Below, one piece after another: positions 21,962-31,707 of a DNA stretch of 64,000 nt. Numbering within the stretch: the stretch's first letter is position 1; every line of letters starts with the position of its first letter. The notes under the pieces were generated by a model. It was given only the letters and a program-made list of their open reading frames with translations. It was not told the DNA's origin and made no database searches. The position numbers were made by a program, and so were the translations under genes. Origin of the DNA: Escherichia sp. E1V33 (GTDB lineage Bacteria; Pseudomonadota; Gammaproteobacteria; Enterobacterales; Enterobacteriaceae); the NCBI RefSeq assembly GCF_004211955.1, contig NZ_RHJI01000002.1, positions 1-64,000 of the forward strand, given 5' to 3'.

Positions 21962-22096
21962 CCCTCTCCCCAAAGGGGCGAGGGGGAAAAACGTGCTGCA
22001 TTTGACACTGTGCAGAATGGTTTCCTTGCATTGCTGGAGGACGCGCTCCATCAAACACCGTGCACAATCGGTTCCCTCGCCCCTTTGGGGAGAGGG
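21962..22096. repeat. Inverted pair of GC-rich intergenic repeats
   Basis: About 25 bases at 21962-21986 (CCCTCTCCCCAAAGGGGCGA and onward) recur in near-perfect reverse complement at 22072-22096. Between them two related direct copies occur: ACACTGTGCAGAATGGTTTC at 22005-22024 and ACACCGTGCACAATCGGTTC at 22055-22074. Each GC-rich arm also folds on itself. The layout resembles two inverted copies of one intergenic repeat. Confidence 0.75.
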
Positions 22097-22149
22097 TTAG
22101 GGTGAGGGGCGCAAGCCAACTCCGCAGCAAATTATTCTCTCCCTACAAA

Positions 22150-22166
22150 AATTGGCCCTACCAATT
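22150..22166. promoter_or_regulatory. lldO1: LldR-type operator AATTGG-CCCTA-CCAATT
   Basis: A perfect palindrome with six-base arms, matching the known upstream LldR operator of the E. coli lactate operon. LldR is encoded in the operon itself. The second half-matching site is 126 bases downstream, which fits the repression-loop model. Confidence 0.85.
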
Positions 22167-22275
22167 CTTCGCTTATCTGACCTCTGGTTCACAGTTCCCC
22201 AATTAAAACTCACATCACCGTTGCTAATTAATAACATTTGATTAACCATTCATTGTCATTATCCCTACACAACAA

Positions 22276-22292
22276 AATTGGCAGTGCCACTT
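22276..22292. promoter_or_regulatory. lldO2: Second LldR-type operator AATTGG-CAGTG-CCACTT
   Basis: The left arm equals that of the first operator and the right arm (CCACTT) has one central mismatch. It lies 73 bases before the lldP start, probably at or just downstream of the promoter. Confidence 0.75.
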
Positions 22293-22364
22293 TTACACAA
22301 AGTGTAACAAGGAGATGAGCAACAGACTCATTACACGATGTGCGTGGACTCCAGGAGACCTGCA

Positions 22365-24020
22365 ATGAATCTCTGGCAACAAAACTACGATCCCGCCGGG
22401 AATATCTGGCTTTCCAGCCTGATAGCATCGCTTCCCATCCTGTTTTTCTTCTTTGCGCTGATTAAGCTCAAACTCAAAGGCTATGTTGCCGCCTCGTGGA
22501 CGGTCGCCATCGCCCTGGCCGTGGCTTTGCTGTTTTATAAAATGCCGGTCGCCAACGCGCTGGCCTCAGTGGTTTATGGCTTCTTCTACGGCTTGTGGCC
22601 AATCGCGTGGATCATTATTGCGGCGGTTTTCGTCTATAAAATCTCCGTAAAAACTGGGCAATTTGACATCATCCGCTCGTCGATTCTTTCGATAACCCCT
22701 GACCAGCGTCTGCAAATGCTGATCGTCGGTTTCTGTTTCGGCGCATTTCTCGAAGGGGCTGCGGGATTTGGTGCTCCGGTGGCGATCACCGCCGCATTGC
22801 TGGTCGGTCTGGGCTTTAAACCGTTATACGCCGCCGGGCTGTGCCTGATTGTTAACACCGCGCCAGTGGCATTTGGCGCGATGGGCATTCCAATTCTGGT
22901 TGCCGGACAGGTAACAGGCATCGACAGCTTTGAGATTGGCCAGATGGTGGGGCGTCAGCTACCGTTTATGACCATTATCGTGCTGTTCTGGATCATGGCG
23001 ATTATGGACGGCTGGCGTGGTATCAAAGAGACGTGGCCTGCGGTCGTTGTTGCAGGCGGTTCGTTTGCCATCGCACAGTATCTCAGCTCCAACTTCATTG
23101 GGCCGGAACTGCCGGACATTATCTCTTCTCTGGTATCGCTGCTCTGCCTGACGCTATTCCTCAAACGCTGGCAGCCGGTACGCGTTTTCCGCTTCGGCGA
23201 TCTGGGTGCATCGCAGGTTGATATGACGCTGGCCCACACCGGTTACACGGCGGGTCAGGTGCTGCGTGCCTGGACACCGTTCCTGTTCCTGACCGCTACC
23301 GTAACACTGTGGAGTATCCCGCCGTTTAAAGCCCTGTTCGCTTCGGGCGGCGCGCTTTATGAATGGGTGATCAACATTCCGGTGCCGTATCTCGACAAAC
23401 TGGTTGCTCGTATGCCGCCGGTCGTCAGCGAAGCTACCGCTTACGCCGCCGTGTTTAAGTTTGACTGGTTCTCTGCCACTGGCACCGCCATTCTGTTTGC
23501 TGCACTGCTCTCAATTGTTTGGTTGAAGATGAAACCGTCTGACGCTATCAGCACCTTCGGCAGCACACTGAAAGAACTGGCCCTGCCCATCTACTCTATA
23601 GGTATGGTGCTGGCGTTCGCCTTTATCTCTAACTATTCCGGGCTGTCATCAACACTGGCGCTGGCACTGGCGCACACCGGTCATGCTTTTACCTTCTTCT
23701 CACCGTTCCTTGGTTGGCTGGGGGTATTCCTGACCGGGTCGGATACGTCATCTAACGCTCTGTTTGCTGCTCTGCAAGCCACTGCCGCACAACAAATTGG
23801 CGTCTCTGACCTGTTGCTGGTTGCAGCCAACACCACCGGTGGCGTCACCGGCAAGATGATCTCTCCGCAATCCATCGCCATCGCCTGTGCGGCGGTAGGC
23901 CTGGTGGGTAAAGAGTCAGATTTATTCCGCTTTACTGTCAAACACAGCCTGATTTTCACCTGTATGGTGGGCGTAATCACTACGCTTCAGGCTTACGTCT
24001 TAACGTGGATGATTCCTTAA
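22365..24020 (+). CDS. lldP: L-lactate permease LldP
   Basis: A 551-residue inner-membrane carrier with about 12-14 transmembrane helices, taking up L-lactate (also D-lactate and glycolate) with protons. Family marks include [20 protein letters not shown] near 127-146 and the C-terminal [15 protein letters not shown] start at the ATG giving MNLWQQNY, which follows a purine-rich CCAGGAGACC. The stop codon shares one base with the lldR start. Confidence 0.98.
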
Positions 24021-24796
24021 TGATTGCTACACCCAGACGCCTGTCAGACGAGGTTGCCTCCCGTGTGCGGGCGCTGATTGATGAAAAACAGCTGGAGGCG
24101 GGCATGAAGTTGCCCGCTGAACGCCAACTGGCGATGCAGCTCGGCGTGTCGCGTAATTCACTGCGCGAAGCGCTGGCAAAACTGGTGAGCGAAGGCGTGC
24201 TGCTCAGTCGACGCGGCGGCGGGACGTTTATTCGCTGGCGTCATGACACATGGTCGGAGCAAAACATCGTCCAGCCGCTAAAAACGCTGATGGCCGATGA
24301 TCCGGATTACAGTTTCGATATTCTGGAAGCCCGCTACGCCATTGAAGCCAGCACCGCATGGCATGCGGCAATGCGCGCCACACCTGGCGACAAAGAAAAG
24401 ATTCAGCTTTGCTTTGAAGCAACGCTAAGTGAAGACCCGGATATCGCCTCACAAGCGGACGTTCGTTTTCATCTGGCGATTGCTGAAGCCTCGCATAACA
24501 TCGTGCTGCTACAAACCATGCGTGGTTTCTTTGATGTTCTGCAATCCTCGGTGATGCAAAGCCGTCAACGAATGTATCTTGTACCACCCGTTTTTTCACA
24601 ACTGACCGAGCAACATCAGGCGGTCATTGACGCCATTTTTGCCGGTGATGCCGACGGGGCGCGTAAAGCGATGATGGCGCACCTCAGTTTTGTCCACAGC
24701 ACCATGAAAAGATTCGATGAAGATCAGGCGCGCCGTGCACGTATTACCCGCCTGCCCGGTGAGCATAATGAGCATTCGAGGGAGAAAAACGCATGA
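24020..24796 (+). CDS. lldR: L-lactate-responsive GntR/FadR regulator LldR
   Basis: A 258-residue regulator of the FadR subfamily. An N-terminal winged helix (about 8-75, [20 protein letters not shown] as the recognition region) is followed by an FCD effector domain with the metal-binding D/H residues ([11 protein letters not shown]). It represses and, with lactate, allows expression of lldPRD by binding the two operators upstream of lldP. The start overlaps the lldP stop (TAATG) and the end overlaps lldD by four bases. Confidence 0.97.
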   Translation: MIATPRRLSDEVASRVRALIDEKQLEAGMKLPAERQLAMQLGVSRNSLREALAKLVSEGVLLSRRGGGTFIRWRHDTWSEQNIVQPLKTLMADDPDYSFDILEARYAIEASTAWHAAMRATPGDKEKIQLCFEATLSEDPDIASQADVRFHLAIAEASHNIVLLQTMRGFFDVLQSSVMQSRQRMYLVPPVFSQLTEQHQAVIDAIFAGDADGARKAMMAHLSFVHSTMKRFDEDQARRARITRLPGEHNEHSREKNA

Positions 24797-25983
24797 TTAT
24801 TTCCGCAGCCAGCGATTATCGCGCCGCAGCACAACGCATTCTGCCGCCGTTCCTGTTCCACTATATGGATGGCGGCGCATATTCTGAATATACCCTGCGT
24901 CGTAACGTAGAAGATTTGTCAGATGTGGCGCTGCGCCAGCGTATTCTGAAAAACATGTCCGACTTAAGTCTGGAAACGACACTGTTTAATGAGAAATTGT
25001 CGATGCCAGTAGCGCTGGCTCCGGTGGGCTTGTGCGGCATGTATGCGCGCCGCGGCGAAGTTCAGGCCGCAAAAGCGGCTGATGCGCATGGCATTCCATT
25101 TACTCTCTCGACGGTTTCCGTTTGCCCGATTGAGGAAGTCGCACCCGCCATCAAGCGCCCAATGTGGTTCCAGCTTTATGTACTACGCGATCGCGGCTTT
25201 ATGCGTAACGCGCTGGAGCGAGCAAAAGCGGCGGGCTGTTCGACACTGGTTTTCACCGTGGATATGCCAACACCGGGCGCACGTTACCGTGATGCGCACT
25301 CTGGTATGAGCGGCCCAAATGCGGCAATGCGCCGCTACTTGCAGGCGGTGACTCACCCACAATGGGCATGGGATGTGGGTCTGAATGGTCGTCCGCATGA
25401 TTTAGGTAATATCTCGGCTTACCTCGGCAAACCGACCGGACTGGAAGATTACATCGGCTGGCTGGGGAATAACTTCGATCCGTCCATCTCATGGAAAGAC
25501 CTTGAGTGGATCCGCGATTTCTGGGATGGTCCGATGGTGATCAAAGGGATCCTCGATCCGGAAGATGCCCGTGATGCAGTCCGTTTTGGTGCTGATGGGA
25601 TTGTGGTTTCTAACCACGGTGGCCGCCAGCTGGACGGTGTGCTCTCTTCTGCCCGTGCACTGCCCGCTATTGCGGATGCGGTGAAAGGTGATATCGCCAT
25701 TCTGGCGGATAGCGGCATTCGTAACGGGCTTGATGTCGTGCGTATGATTGCGCTCGGTGCCGACACCGTACTGCTGGGTCGTGCTTTCCTGTATGCGCTG
25801 GCAACAGCGGGCCAGGCGGGTGTAGCTAACCTGCTAAATCTGATCGAAAAAGAGATGAAAGTGGCGATGACGCTGACTGGCGCGAAATCGATCAGTGAAA
25901 TTACGCAAGATTCGCTGGTGCAAGGGCTGGGTAAAGAGTTGCCTGCGGCGCTGGCCCCGATGGCGAAAGGGAATGCGGCATAG
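24793..25983 (+). CDS. lldD: Quinone-dependent L-lactate dehydrogenase LldD
   Basis: A 396-residue FMN enzyme at the inner membrane that oxidises L-lactate to pyruvate and passes electrons to quinone. It has the alpha-hydroxy-acid oxidase fold: the catalytic histidine H275 sits in [12 protein letters not shown], the FMN-phosphate loop is [12 protein letters not shown], and QLYVLRD lies near 124. Translation is coupled to lldR through an ATGA overlap. It is the last gene of the operon. Confidence 0.98.
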   Translation: MIISAASDYRAAAQRILPPFLFHYMDGGAYSEYTLRRNVEDLSDVALRQRILKNMSDLSLETTLFNEKLSMPVALAPVGLCGMYARRGEVQAAKAADAHGIPFTLSTVSVCPIEEVAPAIKRPMWFQLYVLRDRGFMRNALERAKAAGCSTLVFTVDMPTPGARYRDAHSGMSGPNAAMRRYLQAVTHPQWAWDVGLNGRPHDLGNISAYLGKPTGLEDYIGWLGNNFDPSISWKDLEWIRDFWDGPMVIKGILDPEDARDAVRFGADGIVVSNHGGRQLDGVLSSARALPAIADAVKGDIAILADSGIRNGLDVVRMIALGADTVLLGRAFLYALATAGQAGVANLLNLIEKEMKVAMTLTGAKSISEITQDSLVQGLGKELPAALAPMAKGNAA

Positions 25984-25992
25984 CCGTTTGCG

Positions 25993-26027
25993 CCCCTCAC
26001 CCTAACCCTCTCCCTCAGGGTGAGGGG
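25993..26027. terminator. Hairpin repeat after lldD
   Basis: An 11-base perfect stem (CCCCTCACCCT with AGGGTGAGGGG) closes a 13-base loop ten bases after the lldD stop. It lacks a T run and belongs to the same GC-rich repeat family as 12718-12761 and 21962-22096. It may act as an mRNA-end stabiliser or weak terminator. Confidence 0.6.
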
Positions 26028-26085
26028 AAAAGGCCGCACGGCTCACCAATTTTCTGCTATCCTGCCCCCGCACTAAGGGGGCAGT

Positions 26086-26559
26086 ATGCTAAACATCGTA
26101 CTTTACGAACCAGAAATTCCGCCAAATACTGGCAACATCATCCGTCTTTGCGCTAATACCGGCTTTCGTCTGCATATCATCGAACCGATGGGATTTGCCT
26201 GGGACGACAAGCGCCTGCGCCGCGCAGGGCTGGACTACCACGAGTTTACCGCCGTTACGCGTCATCATAACTACGCAGCGTTTCTTGAGGCGGAAAATCC
26301 CCAGCGTCTGTTTGCCCTCACCACTAAAGGTACGCCCGCACATAGCTCCGTAAGTTATCAGGATGGTGATTATCTGATGTTCGGCCCGGAAACGCGCGGC
26401 CTGCCAGCGAGCATTCTTGATGTCCTGCCCGCTGAACAAAAAATTCGTATTCCAATGGTGCCGGACAGCCGCAGTATGAATCTGTCTAATGCAGTGTCGG
26501 TAGTGGTGTATGAAGCCTGGCGGCAGTTGGGGTATCCGGGAGCGGTATTGAGAGATTAG
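26086..26559 (+). CDS. trmL: tRNA (cytidine/uridine-34-2'-O)-methyltransferase TrmL
   Basis: A 157-residue SPOUT-class enzyme that methylates the wobble ribose of tRNA(Leu) species using S-adenosylmethionine. The knot motifs are visible: [17 protein letters not shown] near the start, [11 protein letters not shown] near 99-109 and [20 protein letters not shown] near 120-140. This is the minimal SPOUT form without an extra RNA-binding domain. It was formerly yibK. Confidence 0.97.
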   Translation: MLNIVLYEPEIPPNTGNIIRLCANTGFRLHIIEPMGFAWDDKRLRRAGLDYHEFTAVTRHHNYAAFLEAENPQRLFALTTKGTPAHSSVSYQDGDYLMFGPETRGLPASILDVLPAEQKIRIPMVPDSRSMNLSNAVSVVVYEAWRQLGYPGAVLRD

Positions 26560-26564
26560 TTACT

Positions 26565-26598
26565 GTAGGCCGGATAGATGATTACATCGCATCCGGCA
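26565..26598. repeat. REP element between trmL and cysE
   Basis: GTAGGCCGGAT and ATCCGGC form the stem of a typical enterobacterial REP (palindromic unit), interrupted by GATTACATC. It lies between the convergent ends of trmL and cysE. Confidence 0.85.
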
Positions 26599-26611
26599 CG
26601 ATCACAGGACG

Positions 26612-27433
26612 TCAGATCCCATCACCATACTCAAACGTATGGTTAATACCGTTGAAATGCTGGTCCATATCCATTGATGGCTTATCGCTGTCTGGTTTAC
26701 CGACAATGCGTGCCGGGACGCCAGCGGCGGTGGTATGCGGCGGCACCGGTTGCAGCACCACGGAACCTGCGCCAATCTTCGCGCCACGCCCAACTTCAAT
26801 ATTGCCGAGAATTTTCGCGCCCGCGCCAATCATCACGCCTTCACGAATTTTCGGGTGACGGTCACCACCAGATTTACCCGTACCGCCAAGCGTCACAGAT
26901 TGCAGAATCGATACGTCGTTTTCAATCACCGCCGTTTCACCCACAACGATGCCCGTCGCGTGGTCGAGCATGATACCGCGACCAATTTTTGCTGCCGGAT
27001 GAATATCAACCTGGAACGTCACAGAAACCTGGTTTTGCAGAAAGATTGCCAGTGCGCGACGCCCCTGATTCCACAACCAGTGACCGATGCGATACGCCTG
27101 CAAGGCATGGAAACCTTTCAGGTATAACAATGGGGTTGAGTATTTATCCACCGCCGGGTCGCGGGTACGTACCGCCTGAATATCACAGGCCGCAGAGGCG
27201 ATCATTTCTGGGTCGGCGGCGTAGGCTTCTTCAACCACTTCGCGGATAGCAATAGCAGGCATAATTGGCGATGACAGCTTGTTCGCCAGCATGTAGCTCA
27301 GTGCACTGCCCAGATTTTCGTGCTTGAGTAGCGTCGCGTGGTAAAAACTGGCCAGCATTGGCTCACAGTCCGCCAGCGTTCTGGCTTCGGCTTTAATATT
27401 GTTCCAGACAATTTCCAGTTCTTCACACGACAT
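26612..27433 (-). CDS. cysE: Serine O-acetyltransferase CysE
   Basis: A 273-residue cytoplasmic enzyme that makes O-acetylserine from serine and acetyl-CoA, the first step of cysteine synthesis. An N-terminal helical domain (1-140) precedes a left-handed beta-helix with hexapeptide repeats (about 140-240). HDATGIVVGET carries a catalytic histidine. The C-terminal tail (about 245-273, ending EYGDGI) binds CysK and takes part in cysteine feedback. It lies 79 bases after gpsA on the same strand. Confidence 0.98.
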   Translation of the reverse strand: MSCEELEIVWNNIKAEARTLADCEPMLASFYHATLLKHENLGSALSYMLANKLSSPIMPAIAIREVVEEAYAADPEMIASAACDIQAVRTRDPAVDKYSTPLLYLKGFHALQAYRIGHWLWNQGRRALAIFLQNQVSVTFQVDIHPAAKIGRGIMLDHATGIVVGETAVIENDVSILQSVTLGGTGKSGGDRHPKIREGVMIGAGAKILGNIEVGRGAKIGAGSVVLQPVPPHTTAAGVPARIVGKPDSDKPSMDMDQHFNGINHTFEYGDGI

Positions 27434-27457
27434 TGCTTACTCCACACGATGAGATAA

Positions 27458-27487
27458 TGACCGGCCCGTTCTGCGCGGGCCGGGTCA
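27458..27487 (-). terminator. GC-rich hairpin between gpsA and cysE
   Basis: CCGGCCCG (27461-27468) pairs with CGGGCCGG (27476-27483), and the stem extends by TGA/TCA past a bulged G. There is no T run on the minus strand, so it is more likely an mRNA-stability or attenuating structure than a full terminator. Confidence 0.45.
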
Positions 27488-27512
27488 TAGCGGTAACAAA
27501 GGTTCCCTGGGG

Positions 27513-28532
27513 TTAGTGGCTACTGCGCTCGTCCTTGCGTGCACGACCTAATAAAGTCAATGCTGCCTCGCGCGCGTTTTTTCCGCAATATAATACTTGA
27601 TAAATTTCCTCGGTTATTGGCATTTCAACGCCGAAGCGATGCGCCAGTTCGCGGACTTCTTTCGTATTGCGGTAGCCTTCCACCACCTGACCAATCTTCT
27701 CCTGCGCGCTTTGTACATCCATGCCCTGACCGAGCATCATGCCAAAACGGCGGTTACGCGACTGGTTGTCGGTACAGGTAAGCACCAAATCGCCCAGCCC
27801 CGCCATACCCATAAAGGTGGCAGGATCGGCCCCCAGCGCCGCGCCAAGACGCGACATTTCAGCCAGCCCACGGGTGATTAGCGCCGTACGCGCATTTGCG
27901 CCAAAACCGATACCGTCGGACATCCCCGCGCCAATCGCAATAACGTTTTTCACCGCGCCACCAAGCTGCACGCCAATGAAATCCGGGTTGCTGTAAACGC
28001 GGAAGCTTTTGCCACAGTGCAGCAACTGCTGAAGATCATCAGCAAAAGTTTGGTCGGTAGAGGCCAACGAAATAGCCGTTGGTAAACCTGCCGCCAGTTC
28101 TTTCGCAAAAGTTGGACCAGAGATAACCGCCAGCGGAATTTGATCGCCCAACGCCTCACGCGCCACGTCCTGTAACAGACGTCCGGTTTCTGCTTCCAGC
28201 CCTTTGGTCGCCCACACCAGACGCGCATCAGGACGCATCAGCGGTTTAATCTGGCGCAGCACTTCACCAAAAACATGGCTTGGCACTACGACGAGAATAT
28301 TACGGCTGGCGGCCAGAGCGGTAGCGAGATCGCTTTCAAGATGGAGCGTATCGGGAAAAGGCACATCGGGGAGAAACGCGGCGTTACAGCGGTCGCGTTC
28401 AAGCGTAGCGATATGTTGAGGGTCATGGCCCCAGAGGACAACCTCGTGGCCATTTCTTGCCAGGGTAATGGCAAGAGCGGTGCCGTACGAGCCGGCACCG
28501 ATCACAGTCATTGAAGCATTACGTTGGTTCAT
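27513..28532 (-). CDS. gpsA: NAD(P)-dependent glycerol-3-phosphate dehydrogenase GpsA
   Basis: A 339-residue biosynthetic enzyme that reduces dihydroxyacetone phosphate to sn-glycerol 3-phosphate for phospholipid synthesis. The Rossmann motif is [10 protein letters not shown] (12-21). [18 protein letters not shown] and the catalytic-lysine region [17 protein letters not shown] are intact. The start codon shares one base with the secB stop (TGATG). Confidence 0.98.
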   Translation of the reverse strand: MNQRNASMTVIGAGSYGTALAITLARNGHEVVLWGHDPQHIATLERDRCNAAFLPDVPFPDTLHLESDLATALAASRNILVVVPSHVFGEVLRQIKPLMRPDARLVWATKGLEAETGRLLQDVAREALGDQIPLAVISGPTFAKELAAGLPTAISLASTDQTFADDLQQLLHCGKSFRVYSNPDFIGVQLGGAVKNVIAIGAGMSDGIGFGANARTALITRGLAEMSRLGAALGADPATFMGMAGLGDLVLTCTDNQSRNRRFGMMLGQGMDVQSAQEKIGQVVEGYRNTKEVRELAHRFGVEMPITEEIYQVLYCGKNAREAALTLLGRARKDERSSH

Positions 28533-28999
28533 CAGGCATCCTGATGTTCTTCAGTACCTTCGCCAGCCTGCTGCTGCAAATAGTTCATGAACAGCGCATC
28601 GAAGTTAACCGGCGCAAGGTTCAGTTGCGGGAATGTACCGCGGGATACCATGCTGGTGATGCACTCACGAGCATACGGGAACAGAATGTTCGGGCAGTAC
28701 GCGCCCAGGCAATGTGCCATCTGGGTGCCTTCGATACCCGCGATGGAGAAAATACCGCCCTGCTGAACTTCACACAGGAACGCGGTTTCTTCGCCCAGGG
28801 ATGCCGTTACGGTAACACGCAGTACCACTTCGTAAACGTCATCTGCCAGTTGAGAAGATGCCGTATCCAGATCAAGTTTAACTTCTGGCTGCCAATCTTT
28901 CTGGAAAACGTGCGGCGCGTTCGGCGCTTCGAAAGAGATATCCTTGGTATAAATACGTTGGATCTGGAAAGTCATTTCAGTGTTGTTTTGTTCTGACAT
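28532..28999 (-). CDS. secB: Protein-export chaperone SecB
   Basis: A 155-residue acidic tetrameric chaperone that keeps preproteins unfolded and hands them to SecA. The whole sequence matches the E. coli family, with the beta-sheet core ([17 protein letters not shown]) and acidic C-terminus (EGTEEHQDA). It is translationally coupled to gpsA; grxC lies 62 bases upstream on the same strand. Confidence 0.98.
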
Positions 29000-29061
29000 G
29001 TGTCGAAAACCCTTAAGTGTTGTCCTTAAATACTGCGCAATGTAATGCCAACGTTCACACG

Positions 29062-29313
29062 TTATTTCAGCAGGGGATCCAGTCCACCACGTGCATCCAA
29101 TGCATACAAGTCATCACAGCCGCCAATGTGCTGTGCGTCAATAAAAATCTGCGGAACCGTGGTGCGACCGCTGCGTTTGATCATCTCTTCACGCTTGGCG
29201 GCATTGCCATCAATCGGCAGTTCCTGGAAGCTCACGCCCTTGCTGCTCAGCAGTGCTTTCGCACGATGGCAATACGGGCAGGTTTCTTTGGTATAGATTT
29301 CAACATTGGCCAT
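29062..29313 (-). CDS. grxC: Glutaredoxin 3 (GrxC)
   Basis: An 83-residue thiol-disulfide oxidoreductase with the CPYC active site at 12-15, the [15 protein letters not shown] cis-proline and glutathione-binding region, and GGCDDLYAL near the end. It reduces ribonucleotide reductase and other thiols with glutathione. It lies in the yibN-grxC-secB-gpsA-cysE row. Confidence 0.98.
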
Positions 29314-29453
29314 AACTTAGCTCCTGTTTTTTACCCTGTGATTTCATGTCGCATGGGTGGCACAAATTGGAGTGTCCCCAGAAGCTTATATCAATAAGTC
29401 ACTGGGGGCATAATTGCAGCTCACCACCTGCGGCATGAAAAACGGCAGGTAAA

Positions 29454-29885
29454 TTATTTGCCGCGCACCAGAGGCAAGTTCTCGCCAGCCCAGCCAGCTA
29501 CGCCGTCTTTCAGCACGAATACTTGCGCAAATCCAGCTTTCGTCAGCGCGTTTGCAGACTCCTGACACTGCATGCCAGAACCGTCTACCACGATAATCGG
29601 TTTGTCTTTGTGCTTCTCAAGCTCACCAACATTGTTGGCTTTGATTTCGCTCGGCAACAGATTGATAGAACCTGCGATATGGCCTTTACGGAAGTCATCA
29701 CGCTGACGTAAATCCACAACCACAGCGTCTTCTTTGTTGATCAGACGCGTAGCTTCACCACGAGTAATCACCTTCACTTTCGAGGTCAGGCTCTTAAACG
29801 TAGTAACAAGAACCGCCACCAGTAACGCGATCCAGGCGATACTCAGTATGGGATGACGGCCAACAAATTGCATAATTTCTTGCAT
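29454..29885 (-). CDS. yibN: Membrane-anchored rhodanese-like protein YibN
   Basis: A 143-residue inner-membrane protein. One N-terminal transmembrane helix (about 12-30) is followed by a rhodanese domain (about 38-140) with [19 protein letters not shown] and the active-site cysteine C107 in [10 protein letters not shown]. The substrate is not established. I use the ATG giving MQEIMQFV; the frame can be read four codons further upstream. Confidence 0.93.
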   Translation of the reverse strand: MQEIMQFVGRHPILSIAWIALLVAVLVTTFKSLTSKVKVITRGEATRLINKEDAVVVDLRQRDDFRKGHIAGSINLLPSEIKANNVGELEKHKDKPIIVVDGSGMQCQESANALTKAGFAQVFVLKDGVAGWAGENLPLVRGK

Positions 29886-30129
29886 GGGGGGTAACAACTC
29901 CCGACGTAGTGATTAAAAAAACCAGGAAACGAGTATACCTGCGCGTTGCGGCAAATACAGCCAGCGCGTGCACTGGAATGCAATTTTGCGGGGCGCGACG
30001 AAAAAAAATCGCAAATCTGGCACTAGCTTGCAGCGAGCGGTCGTATATTTTGATCTTCAGAGGCTATTTTATCGATTCAGCTGTAGTAAAATTACGCAAA
30101 TTTTGACTCTTGAGTGTGAGGTTGTCGCA

Positions 30130-31674
30130 ATGTCGGTTTCTAAAAAACCTATGGTACTGGTGATTCTGGATGGCTATGGCTATCGCGAAGAACAACAGGA
30201 TAACGCCATTTTTAGTGCTAAAACCCCAGTAATGGATGCACTGTGGGCCAATCGTCCGCATACCCTGATCGACGCTTCTGGTCTGGAAGTTGGTCTGCCT
30301 GATCGTCAGATGGGTAACTCCGAAGTAGGCCACGTTAACCTGGGTGCCGGCCGCATCGTGTATCAGGACCTGACTCGTCTGGACGTTGAAATCAAAGATC
30401 GCGCGTTCTTCGCTAACCCAGTGCTGACTGGCGCGGTAGATAAAGCGAAAAACGCGGGCAAAGCTGTACACATTATGGGTTTGCTCTCCGCAGGCGGCGT
30501 ACACAGCCACGAAGATCACATCATGGCAATGGTAGAACTGGCTGCTGAACGCGGCGCAGAAAAAATCTACCTGCACGCATTCCTTGACGGTCGCGACACT
30601 CCGCCGCGCAGTGCTGAATCCTCGCTGAAAAAATTCGAAGAGAAATTTGCCGCGCTGGGTAAAGGCCGCGTAGCGTCTATCATTGGCCGTTACTACGCAA
30701 TGGACCGCGATAACCGTTGGGATCGCGTTGAAAAAGCTTATGACCTGCTGACTCTGGCGCAGGGCGAATTCCAGGCCGACACCGCTGTTGCCGGTTTGCA
30801 GGCTGCTTATGCTCGTGACGAAAACGACGAATTCGTGAAAGCGACCGTTATTCGTGCAGAAGGTCAGCCAGATGCGGCAATGGAAGACGGCGACGCGCTG
30901 ATTTTCATGAACTTCCGCGCTGACCGTGCGCGTGAAATCACTCGTGCGTTCGTAAATGCTGATTTCGACGGCTTCGCGCGTAAGAAAGTGGTTAACGTCG
31001 ATTTCGTCATGCTGACCGAATATGCTGCCGACATCAAAACCGCAGTGGCTTACCCACCAGCGTCTCTGGTTAACACCTTCGGCGAGTGGATGGCGAAAAA
31101 CGACAAAACTCAGCTGCGTATTTCCGAAACCGAAAAATATGCCCACGTCACTTTCTTCTTCAACGGTGGCGTAGAAGAGTCGTTCAAAGGCGAAGATCGC
31201 ATTCTGATCAACTCGCCGAAAGTCGCAACCTACGACCTGCAACCGGAAATGAGCTCCGCAGAGCTGACCGAAAAACTGGTTGCGGCAATCAAGAGCGGCA
31301 AATACGACACTATCATCTGTAACTATCCGAACGGCGACATGGTAGGTCACACCGGGGTGATGGAAGCGGCGGTTAAAGCGGTTGAAGCGCTGGATCACTG
31401 TGTTGAAGAAGTGACAAAAGCCGTTGAGTCCGTGGGGGGACAACTGCTGATCACTGCTGACCACGGCAACGCTGAACAAATGCGCGATCCGACAACGGGT
31501 CAGGCACACACGGCGCACACCAACCTGCCAGTTCCGCTGATTTACGTTGGTGATAAGAACGTGAAAGCGGTTGAAGGCGGCAAACTTTCTGACATCGCAC
31601 CGACCATGTTGTCACTGATGGGGATGGAAATCCCGCAAGAGATGACTGGTAAGCCGCTGTTCATCGTGGAATAA
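30130..31674 (+). CDS. gpmM: Cofactor-independent phosphoglycerate mutase GpmM
   Basis: A 514-residue manganese enzyme that interconverts 3- and 2-phosphoglycerate in glycolysis. The phosphoserine S64 is in MGNSEVGH. Metal-site motifs include LVILDGYG (10-17), DGRDTPP near 153 and ADHGNAEQM near 443. I start at the ATG giving MSVSKKP; the upstream frame extension is unsupported. It is the first gene of gpmM-envC-yibQ. Confidence 0.98.
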   Translation: MSVSKKPMVLVILDGYGYREEQQDNAIFSAKTPVMDALWANRPHTLIDASGLEVGLPDRQMGNSEVGHVNLGAGRIVYQDLTRLDVEIKDRAFFANPVLTGAVDKAKNAGKAVHIMGLLSAGGVHSHEDHIMAMVELAAERGAEKIYLHAFLDGRDTPPRSAESSLKKFEEKFAALGKGRVASIIGRYYAMDRDNRWDRVEKAYDLLTLAQGEFQADTAVAGLQAAYARDENDEFVKATVIRAEGQPDAAMEDGDALIFMNFRADRAREITRAFVNADFDGFARKKVVNVDFVMLTEYAADIKTAVAYPPASLVNTFGEWMAKNDKTQLRISETEKYAHVTFFFNGGVEESFKGEDRILINSPKVATYDLQPEMSSAELTEKLVAAIKSGKYDTIICNYPNGDMVGHTGVMEAAVKAVEALDHCVEEVTKAVESVGGQLLITADHGNAEQMRDPTTGQAHTAHTNLPVPLIYVGDKNVKAVEGGKLSDIAPTMLSLMGMEIPQEMTGKPLFIVE

Positions 31675-31707
31675 TCCCTCCCCATGAGGGGAAAGGCGAT
31701 TAATACC

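Larger units (their letters stand above)
21830..22364. other. Gap between the adhesin gene and lldP
   Basis: A 535-base gap that holds the adhesin terminator, a pair of inverted GC-rich repeats around 21962-22096, and the lldPRD promoter with two LldR-type operators. No gene is seen in it. Confidence 0.8.

Noticed and set aside
30064-31518. 484-codon open frame opposite gpmM
   Set aside because: Antisense shadow of a conserved glycolytic gene. The predicted protein is rich in F, V, H and Q without domains and needs no promoter to explain it.
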